A DNA stretch of 64,000 nucleotides from Ptychodera flava. Its lineage: Eukaryota; Hemichordata; Enteropneusta; Ptychoderidae. The notes under the pieces are model-generated. The model had not been told where the DNA came from. It ran no database searches and saw nothing but the letters and a program-made list of their open reading frames with translations. The DNA lies in contig NC_091945.1 in the NCBI RefSeq assembly GCF_041260155.1, positions 27,276,296 through 27,340,295 on the forward strand, in the 5' to 3' direction. Shown in pieces: positions 32,743 to 45,975 of the stretch; position 1 is the first letter of the stretch; each line of letters begins with the position of its first letter. The position numbers and the translations under genes were made by a program.

Positions 32743-33369
32743 TTTTAGCTATGCTTTTGTTGAAAGAAATAAGCTCTCTCTTTCAAGTTTCATGCGGTGA
32801 AGAAGTACAACATTCACATGTTATAATCAATCTCATATGGCTTATAATATAATATCATATATGTTCAACCATGGATAAAAAATATTTTTTACATCCATGG
32901 TTCAACCAGTCTGAGAAGAGATCACTTGGGATCCCAAAACAATGATCCTTTCTTAAGCATTACTAGTCCTATACAAACAAGTTAGACAATAAAAAACGAA
33001 TTTTGATAGCTTAAAAACAATGACTTTAATTTATTGTATATCAATGATGTTTTGTAAATGTATATTACAAGGGTTTGCTATCATGAATATTCAATTGGTT
33101 TTATCGATTTGTATTTTGTTTTCCTACATAAGGTACCAGTGTATAAGAAACTTAAGTGTTTGAAAACAGCCAAGTGAGATGTTTGAGCCAGATTGGCCAA
33201 CCATTAAAATCACTGAGAATCTGTGGTTGTCATACGTGATGAAGATGGAAAAAAGTGAAATGCAGGAGGGGAACATATACATGTACAATTGTGGCACAAA
33301 ATTTACTCACGATATCGAGAAAAATTCTAGAGCAGCTTATTTGCGTCTTGGACTAATGTTATTTGCACT

Positions 33370-33523
33370 TAAAAGGTAAGGGACTCGATCCCACAGGTCA
33401 AATTTGTTCTAGTCTGTAAGAGGATTATTGAGGTGTCATAGCCTTTTGTTTTCCATTGAAATTGTAATCTAGCAAGTTGAAATTTGCTGGCAAGACAATA
33501 TGATGCCTGACACAGGCCTTTAA
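33370..33523. mobile_element. Family J, copy 2
   Basis: Same core as 32270-32419, from taagggactcgatccc to acaggcctttaa, about 1.1 kb away in the same orientation. Confidence 0.55.
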
Positions 33524-34014
33524 AACAGTATGCAGTGTGATTTGACAAACTGTATGTAAAGTTGTTTCATATCATCATTAATTGGAGAAAACAGACCTAA
33601 AATGCAGAGTGAACTGCTAGCACAAGATTATATTCTTGTCAATTTTGATAAAAAATTGAATTGATTGTTGTTCCATGGGATCAACGCAAACTATAATGAA
33701 TTAAAGACCAATAAACCAACGAAGCGCCACAACTGTTTCAGAGGGGAATGAAGACTGGGAGATTGGAAGGGTGTTTATGTATTTGTGTGTTTGCTTGAAT
33801 AGCTTGCACATGTGTCTTGAAACCATGGCTTGTACATATTTCAATGAAACATTCCAATCTTTGATCACCATATATATACATTCGGTGCAATGTCCTTTCT
33901 GCATCAATTAATCATGTGTATCAAATTTAATCCTGAATGATATATATAGTATTTATTTCATATATTCATTTATTCTTGAGGTCTGTATTTTTTATTCTCT
34001 AATGAACATCTCAC

Positions 34015-35312
34015 TGAAATTGTATACAACGTCACTGAACTCACTCCAGAGGATACGTGGACGTGAAACTATGTGCAGTGTGGACTGGTTGATGCTCCCA
34101 TGATGCTGCTATTTTCTCTCCACCCTGCCACCCAGCCCCAAGACCTTTCAGGCAACATGACGTCAGAGATATGGTCGCGGTGTCATATTTCCACAGCACC
34201 ATCTATGGCGAGGGGACCCTGACTTACACATCATTGAGAGGGAAATTTCACAGTCTTCCATCAGGTCAGTGAATGTGGTCTTTTATGATTCGTAGGTATT
34301 TCTCCTAGCTCTAATGGCCATTTTCAGCGTGTTTGGGAGGCTGAATACCAAAGGCCTGAGGAACATGTACTTTCATAACCTGTAGCTTAAGACCAGTGTA
34401 TGTCTGTCTCTTGACCTTTCAGACAGTTGCCGCCAAGACCACTGCAGACCGTGTGCTGTGACGAGAGGAACATGCCGATGGAAATAGGTTGGTTACTAAT
34501 GATTGTCACCTTGAGTGTAGTCCAGAGAAAAAACCCCCTGCCCATCATATGATACTCAACATTTGGAAAAAAAGCTTTGAAATATGTTAATTATTTGAAT
34601 GCAAACCAGATATTTTTAAATTGACTCTGAGGAGCCCCTAGCAAAATGAGATTCAAAATTCCAGTGTATATTGTGTCCCAATTCCAAGCGTCTGCTGAGG
34701 AGAAAGCAGCAGAAAAAACTGAATTTCCCGGAGTCAGAACTTCTTGTTTTTGGCCAAGAGGAGCAAAAAGATAAAACCGGATATCTATCTTTGTAAGTGA
34801 CCGGTGCTAATGCTGTGAGATGAGATGTTTTTATTGTCAGTTGGAGCACTGCCTGTTGGCCGAATTCCAAAGTATTAGGCCGTATGCAGAGCCGTGTGAA
34901 TCTTGCTGTGAGAACTACGCCACAAGTGTACAGCACTTAGTCATGGCCAGCTGCATACTCGGCAGATTTTGTAAAAGTGAGTTATTTCGTATATATGTAA
35001 ACACAGGGAACTAGTGATAGCATTGTTTTGTGTAATGTCAGACGTGACATCTGTGATGGGGCCATTCTTCACTTGTTTCTCACATCCTGAGCTGGCCACG
35101 TTGTTGCTTTAATTTGTTTGTCATTAGCGTCTTTACTCTTCTTTGTGTGTGCATGCAGGCAGATGCTGAACACTACGTAACCTGTATCAGGGCTCACTAT
35201 TACACTGGAACTAGAATTGCTGCTTGGAGAAACTCATTGTCACAGAATTTTGTTTGACTGAGATCACACTACCGAGAACAGCAAATTGGATTCTACTCCT
35301 GGCTTCACCTTT
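34015..35312 (+). other. Cluster of splice-like boundaries, possible non-coding or 5' UTR exons
   Basis: Little of the MITE content seen on either side, and higher GC. Candidate 3' splice sites follow pyrimidine tracts at 34150 (acctttcag), 34423 (cttgacctttcag) and 35160 (gtgtgcatgcag). Candidate donors lie at 34266 (catcag then gtcagt), 34489 (aaatag then gttggt) and 35312 (tttg then gtaagt). Open frames exist across parts of it but end early and resemble no family I know. They could be upstream exons of the plus-strand Kelch gene at 52 kb, or an unrelated non-coding transcript. Confidence 0.25.
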
Positions 35313-37800
35313 GGTAAGTACAAACTTTGTGCAGTAGAAAAAATGAGGCCCTGCTCTTTCGCTCGGTGCATAAAAACGTATCAATCACCTTTATTTTTAT
35401 TCCCAAAGATTTAGTTTATTTCAGGATCATGTCATAGCGGTATATCTTGTTTTACCGACTAGGTTAGCTGAAGATCATTGAAATTGGGCTTCCACATGTG
35501 TTGCACAAGTAATGAAATCACAAATTTGAACTTGAAGCAAATGATGAAAGCAATTTTTTGTAAACTGAAAAGAGATTTTAATTAGATCAAGTACTTTCTC
35601 TGAGGAATCAGCATTAATAAAACCAGCTGATGTCTAGCAGTTAGTGTATGATGAAAAGACTGGTTAATTTTACTGTAAAATATTTCCCTCGAAGTATCTT
35701 CAACATAACGATCAAAACATGTGTCATAGACTGAATGACATGTGCTTTTAGTGATGATGATTCATAAACATGGCTATTCAGTTAATGGAAAAATAATATG
35801 TAAAAGCCGAGTTAGTAGATGAGAATTTATACCCAGCCTACCCTTTTCTTTATGAAGCCTACCAAAATAACTTTATGACTGTAAACACACAACGTCATAC
35901 ACTGTGGATCAGTTGGTGTGATTTGAGCAAAGTATTTGTTGATGTCTTTCTCCCTCTGTGTCGTTATTGGCCAAGAATGCCCGATGACCATATTTGAAGT
36001 GCTTTGCCTATTTGGTATTCACTTGGTGGCGTTGCTTTCTTTAGCTCCATAGTGATAGCCCAGAATGCTTTAAAAACTCAATTAGTAAACAAACAGATGC
36101 TGAGGAGCCATATGTTCGAAATTTGACAGTAATTGACTTGGATACGAATGAAATATGGATTGAACAATTTTGTACCACACAGTGATGTTTAATAGAATTG
36201 CATAATATGCCATGCAGTTCACAAAAACAAGATTTATGAAGTGTACTGAGAAGCCAACATCAAGTGTTAAAATTTAATACTCATGTCAACAGCTCTGCAG
36301 ATGATACTTTTCTGTGAAAGGCTGTACTTTTGGAAATCACAACAGTATGTATAACAGCACTCCATTTCGGACCAATGAATCTGTTTGTTGTGATTTCTAG
36401 AACAGCTATGAATCACAGTCTCCCAATACAAACAAATCTATTGAAAGTTCTCAAGTTTATTCTAGCATCACTGAATTTTCATCTGTTCTCCATACAAGCA
36501 ATAGTTATTAATCACTCTTATATTTAATTTATCAGTTTCATCAGAAGATTTGAATGAAAGTGAAATTTTCAATGTGATATTATTTACTTACTGAAAATTA
36601 ATGTAATGATTATTATTATTATTATTACTGAAGTGTACTTCAGATATTGTGTCCTGAGCAGTAATACATGAACAACTAGAAAATATGATCCGACTTCATG
36701 TAGTGACAAGATAATTCAATGTTTATATCTTGTGTGTAATTCTAATAGTATGCAAATTTCTAAGTCAGTGGATAATTCATTAGCAAGTGTAAACAGTTGT
36801 AATATGAAGTTAAAACTCAACAAGTCTGAACCCTTTCTGTGGTAAATTTAATCCCAAAGTCCCTTATGGCAAGGTTGAATCTGTGAACAGGGAAATGAGT
36901 TGAAAAGGATTACAGTCCACATTTCTTACCTACAGTTGTGTAATGAGTAAAGTGATCTGTACTGAAAGCAGCATATGGTGCTTGATAACATGAAATATTT
37001 CACGTTTAAATTAGTTATCATTTTTGAGAATTATCATAACTGCCGGTACCAATTACTGAACAACTTATGATATCTGAGAAAGTGGTATTCATCAGTTCAA
37101 GGAATGCCAAGGCCACATTGGACTCGTTCCTACAACTGAAAACTGTCCCTGTAGAATGAAGACTGGACAATAGGGGGTCATGAAAATGCTCTTGTAATAA
37201 TAAATGTAAGCAAATTCCATGTAGGTGTTTATGTGAAATTATGAAATACTTCGTAGTTTAGGGTTGAGAATGAAGAACTGCCTTGCAGTGAACCTCAGTG
37301 TCACTGAACATTGAGTGCTATAGATAGACTGGCGTAAATTTATACTCCGGCCAAATGGGAAACACAGAGAGTGGAATGCAGACCTAACTCACTGACTTGG
37401 AATGTACTGTCAGATTAGATGTGTCTTGATTTATCTGACACACAAAACATGCAGCTTTGAAGAAACGAAAAGACTCAAAAGTAACAGGAGTTATTTTGAA
37501 ACAGTGATGCAAAGGACTTGAGCTGATATACTTTAAGTGTACTTTTCAGTGATAGAGATTGGAGTTCCCTCCAAAATTGTGACAAGAGTGCAGTGTCAAG
37601 AAGGCAATCTGACTTGATGAGAAAGAATCCGACATCTGATATGTGTAGCATTTCATAAGAATGAGAAAGAGGCCATGAAAGGGAGGACATCCTCCCGTGA
37701 CACTCAGCCATAATTTCGTCATTTTTATATGTCATCAGAAAATTTGTTTGTCAACAGAGACACGAATAGATATAAAAGTAACGTAGGGGCGTCGGATATA
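35313..37800. other. Intergenic or intronic, no gene recognised
   Basis: AT-rich, with an ATT trinucleotide run (36609-36628). I see no exon I can support. Confidence 0.4.
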
Positions 37801-37859
37801 ATGGGTAATGAACTACACTTTTTAGCAGACAGTTGTTTGTAAACAGTCTGCAGACTTGG

Positions 37860-38450
37860 GTCTCCTCACAGCCGGTAGCTTATTTGGATTACAAGAAAAA
37901 ACTCATTGACGCAGATCTTTAAAGATACAATGTGAGCTTAATTGAGACTATATGTGCTGCTTTGATGCTTATATGTAAACAGTATCCGACATTGGGAACA
38001 GGCGTCTAATGTGATATTTGATAACAGATTTTGAACTTTGTGCAACTTTATAGCCTATCCCATGATGCATAGAGGACCTGTAGATGTGTCAGATAAAATG
38101 CAACATACAAGTGTAACAGTTTGCGGTTTTTCATGGCATAGATCAATATGCTAGACTTGTGGCAGTCGTATTCACGTCATTGTTTACAAAGTATTTTGAA
38201 CTTCATGCAACTACAGCCATATCCCATGATGCATCAATGGCAGTCTCAGACAAGGGCTAGTGCACTGCAGCGCATTTGTATTCTGTTTTCATGACATCAT
38301 AGGTGAATATGTCAGACTTGGTAGCCATCAGATTTATGCCAAAGACAGCTGGTAGATTATTTTGATTTTATGCAACTATAATTGCAATTAAAATTACCAT
38401 GATGTATCAGTGGTTGGCAATGTTACGTTAGAAAATGCAGTGCACAAACA
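37860..38450. repeat. Diverged tandem repeat, unit about 165 bp, three copies
   Basis: The landmark tttgaactttgtgcaact followed by cccatgatgcat appears near 38032, again near 38192 (tttgaacttcatgcaact, cccatgatgcatc) and near 38359 (ttgattttatgcaact, ccatgatgtatc). Other shared blocks are gtgtcagataaaatgcaac-like and tcatggcatag/tcatgacatcat. The units are old and differ at many positions. Confidence 0.6.
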
Positions 38451-38475
38451 AAGGTCTTCAATTTTCATTTCATAG

Positions 38476-38699
38476 TTAACCCTTTGAGCGCTGTAATTTT
38501 CTCCCGCCTAAATTTTAGTGCAAAATTTTACCAATTTTTATGAATTTTCAATAATCTTTTGATAATTTTGGACCAAATGGACATCACATTTTATTTGCTA
38601 CATTTTTTTTCTCAAAATTTTGGCAAAAATCTGAGAAAAATTGACAGGGGTTTATTTTATAAAGGGGACAAAAATAGACTTTGGCGCTCAAAGAGTTAA
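38476..38699. mobile_element. MITE family B, copy 4
   Basis: Complete: TTAACCCTTTGAGCGCTG at the left, GGCGCTCAAAGAGTTAA at the right, 224 bp. Confidence 0.8.
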
Positions 38700-39340
38700 G
38701 CAATAAACCACACCCAGCAACGTATGGGATACCATGAGATTTTGATAAGTTCATAACATATGTGCACGTGTGATAGCGAGTTCATATATGGAATGAACTG
38801 GTCAAAATTGAGTGGTATACCTGTAGCTAAGTTGGTTTATTGCCATTATACAGGTATCATAATATCAAACTGAAATTCTGAAAAGTCAAAGAGGGAATTT
38901 TTCTGTAGCTTTAAGCTCGAGAACTTGTGCCTGATCGAACTGTGCTATATTGTGCATAAAGCATGGTTATTTTCACGTCTCGACCAATCAGATCGCAGTA
39001 TTTGCACCATTAATAGACTGGTGTGATATAATTGAATACAATCGACTTGATCCTATCAGCTCTATCAGTTTTAGAACTGACTTCGCCATGGCTTTGCCAA
39101 GGTTATACCAGTATATAACAGATGGTACAGCATACACCCTATAACTGTCTGTGACTCACAAAAATCTGAATGCAGGCAGCCTGCGTCACCGTCATCATGA
39201 CAATTTACCTCGATAGGGATTAATGTTTGTACAGTTCATTGTCAGGTGAAAGTCAGGCTGATGAAATTAATTGACATTCATGAGCAGATTAACTTGTTTA
39301 TCAAAAAAATCTTGGAATACATTGTAATGCCTTTGTTCCT

Positions 39341-39671
39341 AAAGGGTCAATAGGTGTAACTCTGTATGATTTTTTCACTATTTTTGTTTTTAATATCACT
39401 GCATTTTCTTGTTCTACTCCCCAAATCCTGTTGAGATATGCAATGTTGAGCTTGTCAACACAAGCTGTACATGATGTACAGACTGCATTGTTACTGTGAA
39501 CAAGTGACTTCTGTAAAAAATTGCAGTGCATTTGAAAGGTATAGAGAAGCTGTGCTGACAAATTGACAAATTAAATGGTTGGTGCTTCCAGATGCATTGA
39601 GAAGAAGAAGAAGAACCTGCAAATGACATACAAAGCAAATAAATGATCAAAAGTTACAGCCCTTTATTTAA
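39341..39671. mobile_element. Fold-back MITE family I, copy 2
   Basis: taaagggtcaataggtgtaa at the left and agttacagccctttatttaa at the right, with ttcttgttctactccccaaa inside. About 330 bp. The arms are more diverged than in copy 1. An AAG run (39600-39615) lies in the right arm. Confidence 0.6.
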
Positions 39672-40057
39672 TGGATAGGTTCGACCTATTGAAAGAGAAA
39701 GAGGGTCATTGTCATAGGTACATCATTTCATGTCTTTTTCTGAGGACTGATCCAACACATCCATTGAAAACAATGTAACTCTACCAACTTAACATGGTAA
39801 GACATTGTAAGTAGAAGTGCATAGACTGTATAATTTTTACAACATTATAATTATGTTAAATTTAGCACAAAGTTTGTATGCATTAGAGAAATACGTTGCT
39901 CAAAGAGACCATTAACTATTCACATTTTCCATCAAAAATGAAATAAGTGATTGCCTTGAAGTTCCAGATTGTTGGACTTATGAAATGAAAACAACTTATA
40001 TTTGCTAGTACTTAAAATTCAAAAGGGCAGCTGTTGTCTGTGTTGACTATATAAAAG

Positions 40058-40271
40058 TTAACCCTTTGAGTGCCAAATTCAATTTTTGCCGCATTTATAA
40101 AATATAAAGTTTTATCAGATTTTTTCCAAAATTTTGACCAAAAACTGTAGCCAATGCAAAGTAGTGTCCATTTGGTCCAAAATTATCAAAAGAATTACAA
40201 AAAATTAATAAAAATTGGAAAAATTTGCACAAAAATTTTTTGGGGAAAATTTACAGCACTCAAAGGATTAA
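40058..40271. mobile_element. MITE family B, copy 5 (inverted)
   Basis: TTAACCCTTTGAGTGCC at the left and CACTCAAAGGATTAA at the right, 214 bp. Confidence 0.75.
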
Positions 40272-40272
40272 A

Positions 40273-40415
40273 ATTGTGATTTCCACAAAATATAGGCTAG
40301 AGAAAACTTTAACTTTCTCTAAATATTTCAAAATAGGTCCACACATGTGACAAGCTCTACGGCTTGGAAAAAATTTGAGTGTTCAAACATCTGTCCTCAA
40401 GTTTCATTTTGGCTT
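40273..40415. mobile_element. MITE family A fragment
   Basis: Inverted 3' portion: the stretch with tccacacatgtgaca, then gagtgttcaaacatctgtcc, directly after the family B copy. Confidence 0.5.
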
Positions 40416-40880
40416 ATCTGAGTTGGTAACAGTGAATGTTTGTATAAGACACAAAGTGTTTTATTGGAATGCTTTCAGATAATGCAGTACTAGATGGCAT
40501 ATTTGTGTTATTGCCTTGCTATACAGACCTCAATTATTCCTGGACAAGTATCAGGTACAGTTCAACAATTATGTTCTTGCTTGTGTCGATTGGAGTTACT
40601 ATTAGGCAAAGAATGCATAGCTCATGTCTGTTACATGGATGATATGAACTCATGGAACCAAAACACAACACCATTTTAAACTGAGATATTTAAGCCTTGT
40701 AACTTGAAAATTACTATACTAACTGAACCAAGTGAAAGTTATATGCTTTTGAATTGTAATGATTGTATCATCTTTGGATAGTATTTGTAAGTCTAGAAGA
40801 GTTTCCTTAGTCAGTTAATTAAACAGGAAAAGATGATCCTGGAGGCAGGTACTGCTGCACATACTTGACATACTTGACAC

Positions 40881-40958
40881 TAGCCTAGAATCCTATTCGT
40901 CCGCTTGCCTCCGTACCTCCGACCGTAGAGGCACGCAGACAAATAGGATTCTAGGCTA
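40881..40958. mobile_element. 78-bp palindromic MITE, hAT-like, with exact target duplication
   Basis: TAGCCTAGAATCCTATT pairs with AATAGGATTCTAGGCTA. The stem continues with mismatches through tgcctc/gaggca. ACTTGACAC stands on both sides (40872-40880 and 40959-40967), so the target duplication is 8-9 bp. Confidence 0.8.
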
Positions 40959-40967
40959 ACTTGACAC

Positions 40968-43900
40968 ACATTAATAACTTGGCAGCTTCAGTACTGATAC
41001 CTTTGTATCACACACTGCTGATTATGGTACCTTCTTAACATGAGCGTGTGCTGGTATTGCGGTCAGTCTAGAGTCTAAACAGGTGATTCAGGGATTTGCA
41101 AACCCTCCATCAACTGGCTAGATTCTAGCCTCTTCTATACCATGGTCAGGAAGAAAAGCAAACCAGTAGCTGAAGTGATGTTTTGAGGTATATGCATTGG
41201 AGTTGGACATTTTTGTCCCATACTTGCCATGTTACGAATTTATCATCTCTTAACCCAGGCCATATTATTCAACGATGGCTTGTAAACTATAACCTAAAAG
41301 TTGTAGGTTCAAATACTACAGAATGTGTGGGAGGAATTATGCAACAGGTGCACATTTTATTCTATTTTTAGTCAGACAAGTGTTTCAGAATGTGCCAATC
41401 ATAAAAATTGTGAAATATTTTTCACATTTCCTGTTGAAAGCTCTCCGTTGGCCTTTCTAATATTCACATGATCATTGAAAATAAGACCTATCAAGAGCCT
41501 ATCTGGAGTACCCAATTCAGTCACCGTCTGATATTGTCAGAATTGATGGCATACCTGAAAAGCACTGAGCCCCGTCTGCCATGTGAAAACAACTTTGTTT
41601 TCCTAGGGGGTCTTCTCAAAGCTCTGTTCAGCTAATTGACCCCTTAGGATTATGCTGATTTGTAAAATTGTTCAGAGACTGAAGTGGGCCTGTATAATTA
41701 ATTGTATTCTTCAGTCTTGCTAAATTACATTTTGCTTGATTAAACTGATGTGATAAATCCTGGATTTGAATTGGAAGTTAACTTAATTGCTATCAAGTGA
41801 AAAGTTTGCATGTACATATATTATTTATACACTTTGGACACAATATTATTTATTTGTGTAATTAAGCTATAGGATAAAAATGAAGATATGCCAATATCTT
41901 CTAACATAGTCAATTTTCATCCTTATCCAGGATTGGATATTTTAATGTGCTTTCCTTTCAATATTGTAATTTATGGTGTTCACCCCTACATGTGTAGTAG
42001 GATCTTCATACCAGTACAGCTTAACTGCAATAGTAATAGACCCAAACTTCGAACTGAATATTCTACTGGTATATATCCCAAAATTGAATTGAAATAATAA
42101 ATGATGATTGTCAAGAAATCTGAAGTATTTTTAATAATACAATGATCAAAAACTGAACCCTTCAAGTTTTCTCCCTCTTTCTTTGATTGTATCATTTTTA
42201 GCTATCCATTGAAATGCTGGTTATTGCAAAGCTTAACTGGGAAAAGGTCAACTAAATCATGAGTAATGAATTGCTGATGAAATTTCAGTCACAACCAGAC
42301 ATAATATATATGTACAGCATAACAGGTATGTGAGTGTGTTCTGCTGTATAGAGGATGGACACGTGTGCAGTGTCGGATGAACTGCACATAATGAGTGTAG
42401 GTGGTTGTTTTGAGCAGTTTATGTACAGTGCATGACTGTTGTGTAATGGTTACAGGTGATTATTATGACTGTTGGGAGGGTGAATTGGTGGGTGGAAGTA
42501 TATGGTTGATGGGTACATGAAATGGGTGATGTGGGTATAATGGGTGTGTGTAGAGAGTATTAGTTTGGTGATTATTTATGAAGTTATTGTTGGTGGCATT
42601 GAACTTTGAAAAGATTTTGGTGTTGTATCACTGCGCCTTTTAAAAATCATGATAGTTTCACAGAGAAAGCAGAATTATAAACATCTAGCTTATATGGGTC
42701 TACCACAAAGTTGAATATAGAGAAGTCCAAGGTGTGTAGCATGAATGTACCAGCACAGCAACAACCTGTATCTACTTGCCTACATACACTGGAAAAGATG
42801 CAGTTTTACAGTATTTTTAAATTGATTTCTTGAACAGACCTGCTTTTATACCACATTGCTTTTACAGTACATTTGCTCGAAGCCTTTAGTCTAAAAACAC
42901 TTTGTAAAAACTGCTGTGATAACTGTTGCATTTTTGTCATATTTTGGTGTATTGCACACATGAATCAACATAGCCTCTCTAGAAAGTAGACATAGGTCAA
43001 ACAATGATATCTGAATCCACAAATTCCATGGGATGGACATTCTGATGAACTTATCTGTTCCACTGATATAACACAGTAGCCAAAATTCTGCCCTCATGAC
43101 TGTTGATTTCACCACAGCCTAAATATTGATAATGTGTAAAATTTATTAGAGCTACATACAGCCAATTTCATTTTTCCTTGACCAGTTTTTGTGACTATTT
43201 GACCATTTACAGCCTTATATTGTACCGGTAGACTATCACTTGCAATTCCCGGCCCTTCAAATGAATGTTTGCTTTAATTGCCATGCCTTAGACATAATAT
43301 CTAGCCAGAAAAAATACATTTCCATTGGTCCTGCAGGGGTTTTTGCTGGAAGACATTCTACTACAGGGTTACAATAATAGTAACAAGAACATCTTGATAT
43401 TGTCCATGGCATCAAGGAAACTCAGCAACATGTGTCTACATATGTAATTTTGATGAAAAAGTAACTTGAACACTATTATTGTCTTGTACATCATCTTGTA
43501 TAACTCTTTAAGAGTATTTCTGTACATCCATATCATTATGGAAATTGGGGACATAATACCTACTCCTGTACTCTGTATGTAAGCTACTAGTATCTATATT
43601 GGATCATCCTAGGTATATACAAAAATGATGTTCCTTCTGACTGGGCTGTAACTGCCCATATCAGCAGCTCTGCACAGCTGAGAAGCTGGAAGCAGCCCTG
43701 CTGTGTAATTTCAACCATAGACCCGAAGGGTCAATGTTTCAATCCCCATTGACAACCCCACCATTCAACAGCTCTTAGTTTCCTTTCAAACAAATATTTC
43801 ATTCGAGGAGTGGCTCAAAACATTGTGTATCTCAAACAATACCTTCATCGAGACATATTAAAGCTCATAATATTTTCAAAAAGTTTGTATTTACTGCCCG

Positions 43901-45277
43901 GTGTCAGTGATAACTTAGTAGCACCTGAAACTTTTCGCTTTTCTTTACTGCTACTGTTGTTTTGAGTCTTCACAATCCAGCTTTTTTTTTTATTGTCAAG
44001 CACAGCAATAATACTCAAGTTTAAAGAACACCAAATACTTTTTTTCTAACAATTTTTGGTCACTTACTCGTGTTTCTGAAGTTTTATGGTAAGATTTTGA
44101 GCACATTTGTGTAATGTTTTCTCCTAGTTGTAATTACTAAATTAATTGGAAGCAGTAAAATATATAGCCACTGTTGCAGTTCTCATTGAGCCTAGTATAG
44201 GGCTGTGATTGGAGGCCAAGTATCACTTGGAATATTTTTTTTGCATTGGTGTGAAAACGTTAAATATGACAAATTTGTAAACACTGAAGAAAGTGTTAAT
44301 ATCTGCTAGATCACAATTATCACAGACATTATACACACATTGTACAATTTCAAATACTAAACATATGATAGTCATCTTGCTATGTGTCAGAATTACAGCT
44401 GCAATGAAACAGTTCAAATATTATTCTATTCTGTACATTTTTCACATCTGTAGTTGGATCTTATAAGCGCAAAAGAAGTGTGAAAACGTGCATTCTACAA
44501 CATTTTGTGTATTTTTTTCTTGGATATTAAAGAACAAACAAACTTTACGAGGCATATATACACTTGTAGGTGAAAGTTCACAGTGGACATCTATGGGGAT
44601 TATCTGTCAAGTTTGATCTGTGTCAGTTTTTATTTCATATATAGAAAATGAATGGATATAAAGAGGGCATTCATTCGCTTACCCTTCAAATTGAGAAGTC
44701 TAACCCCATGTCAGTATAATCTTCATGTTACGAATGATGCTCTAGTTGCCGAATGTGTAAACAGTTTCCAAATCATTTTCAGGCTTACAACAGACAAATG
44801 CCTTCATTGTAAACATTTATATCAGCATGTGTGCCAGCCGTGATGCAATTTGAAATGATACTTTTGGTATTTTGAAAACCGGTATTTTAAAAACAGCATG
44901 CTAATCGAAACAGCAATAACAATGTCCGGCAGCTGTCCAACTCACAGTGAATCGTACACTAAACAAAGTCCTGTTGCCCGGCGTAAACATATTAAAGTGA
45001 GATGCACCTGTTTTTCTGTCTCTAACAACTGTTTTTTATCGCCTGTGTGTTTTTGGTTCAGTGTCCGTTCATAGAGAAATGGCCTGCTTTATATCTCTAG
45101 AGTGTAAACTGTTACCAACTGTCCTCTCGTTGCAATATATATGCAAGAGGAATATAAAGATGAAAAGATAAGGCAGCAATGACGGCTCACCGCCACCTGC
45201 GTAGGACAATGTTATAATTTAGCAACTTAACATCAGAGCTATCTCCAATGCACTGATTTACAAACAGAATTTACAAA
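40968..45277. other. Intergenic or intronic, no gene recognised
   Basis: I see no supportable exon. A GT-rich stretch lies at 42320-42560. One small hairpin, GACCC-gaa-GGGTC, lies at 43720-43732. A sequence resembling a tRNA B box (ggttcaaatac, 41308-41318) lacks the rest of a tRNA. Confidence 0.4.
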
Positions 45278-45625
45278 CCGAGGGGAACCCTGGTAAAATG
45301 TAAAATACTTTTGTACGTGCAGGATTCATAGGCTCCTGGAAAGTCCTCGGAAGCCCTTGAATTCTGGAAAGTCCTGAAAAGTCCTTGAAAATGAAATTGG
45401 GTTCCAAAAAGTCCTGAATAATTCTTACTCCACCAATACTTTTTGAAAATGCCAAGATGATCAGTCATGAAATTGTGAAAATGATATGTAAAATGATATA
45501 TAAAAATGATATATCTTAAAAAAATAATATCTAGCAAATGGTATTTAAGACCTCAAAAAGTCCTTGAAAATTGCTGTTACAGTAATAGTCCTTGAAAGTC
45601 CTTGAATTTTAAGTGACTCTGAGTG
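45278..45625. repeat. Repeat built on the AAAGTCCTTGAA motif
   Basis: Many short tandem or near-tandem copies of gtccttgaaa and gtcctgaaaa in both halves (45345-45425 and 45550-45612), separated by an AT-rich centre. I have a general memory of similar motif-rich repeats in other animal genomes; the ends are not defined here. Confidence 0.6.
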
Positions 45626-45844
45626 TATGGACCGTGTGCATGTATTGTGACTGCAGTGCGTTGGTGGCATTAATTGCTGGCCTATATCACCCTGAATATA
45701 TAACAAACCCACTCTGATTTACCACATGTATCTCACATATGCCGCAAGTTTAAGTAATGGAGAATGGAGATATCATGTCCTTGTATACACGTGTAGCCAA
45801 GAGTGAAAGGTGGTAATATTCTAGTCATGTGTTGAAGTAGGCCA

Positions 45845-45975
45845 AAAATTCAACAGTGAATAAGTACATCAAAATTCAACAGTATATCAGAATTCAACAG
45901 TACATCAAAATTCAACATTCAACAGTACATCAAAATTCAACAGTACATCAAAATTCAACAAAAATTCAACAAATC
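45845..45975. repeat. Minisatellite, unit about 18-20 bp
   Basis: Irregular repeats of acatcaaaattcaacagt, six to seven copies, some shortened. Confidence 0.85.

Noticed and set aside
38950-39144. 64-codon plus-strand frame
   Set aside because: Sits in DNA that resembles a dispersed repeat (ccaatcagatcgcag); no domain.
41262-41330. ggttcaaatac, which resembles a tRNA B box
   Set aside because: No cloverleaf can be drawn around it.
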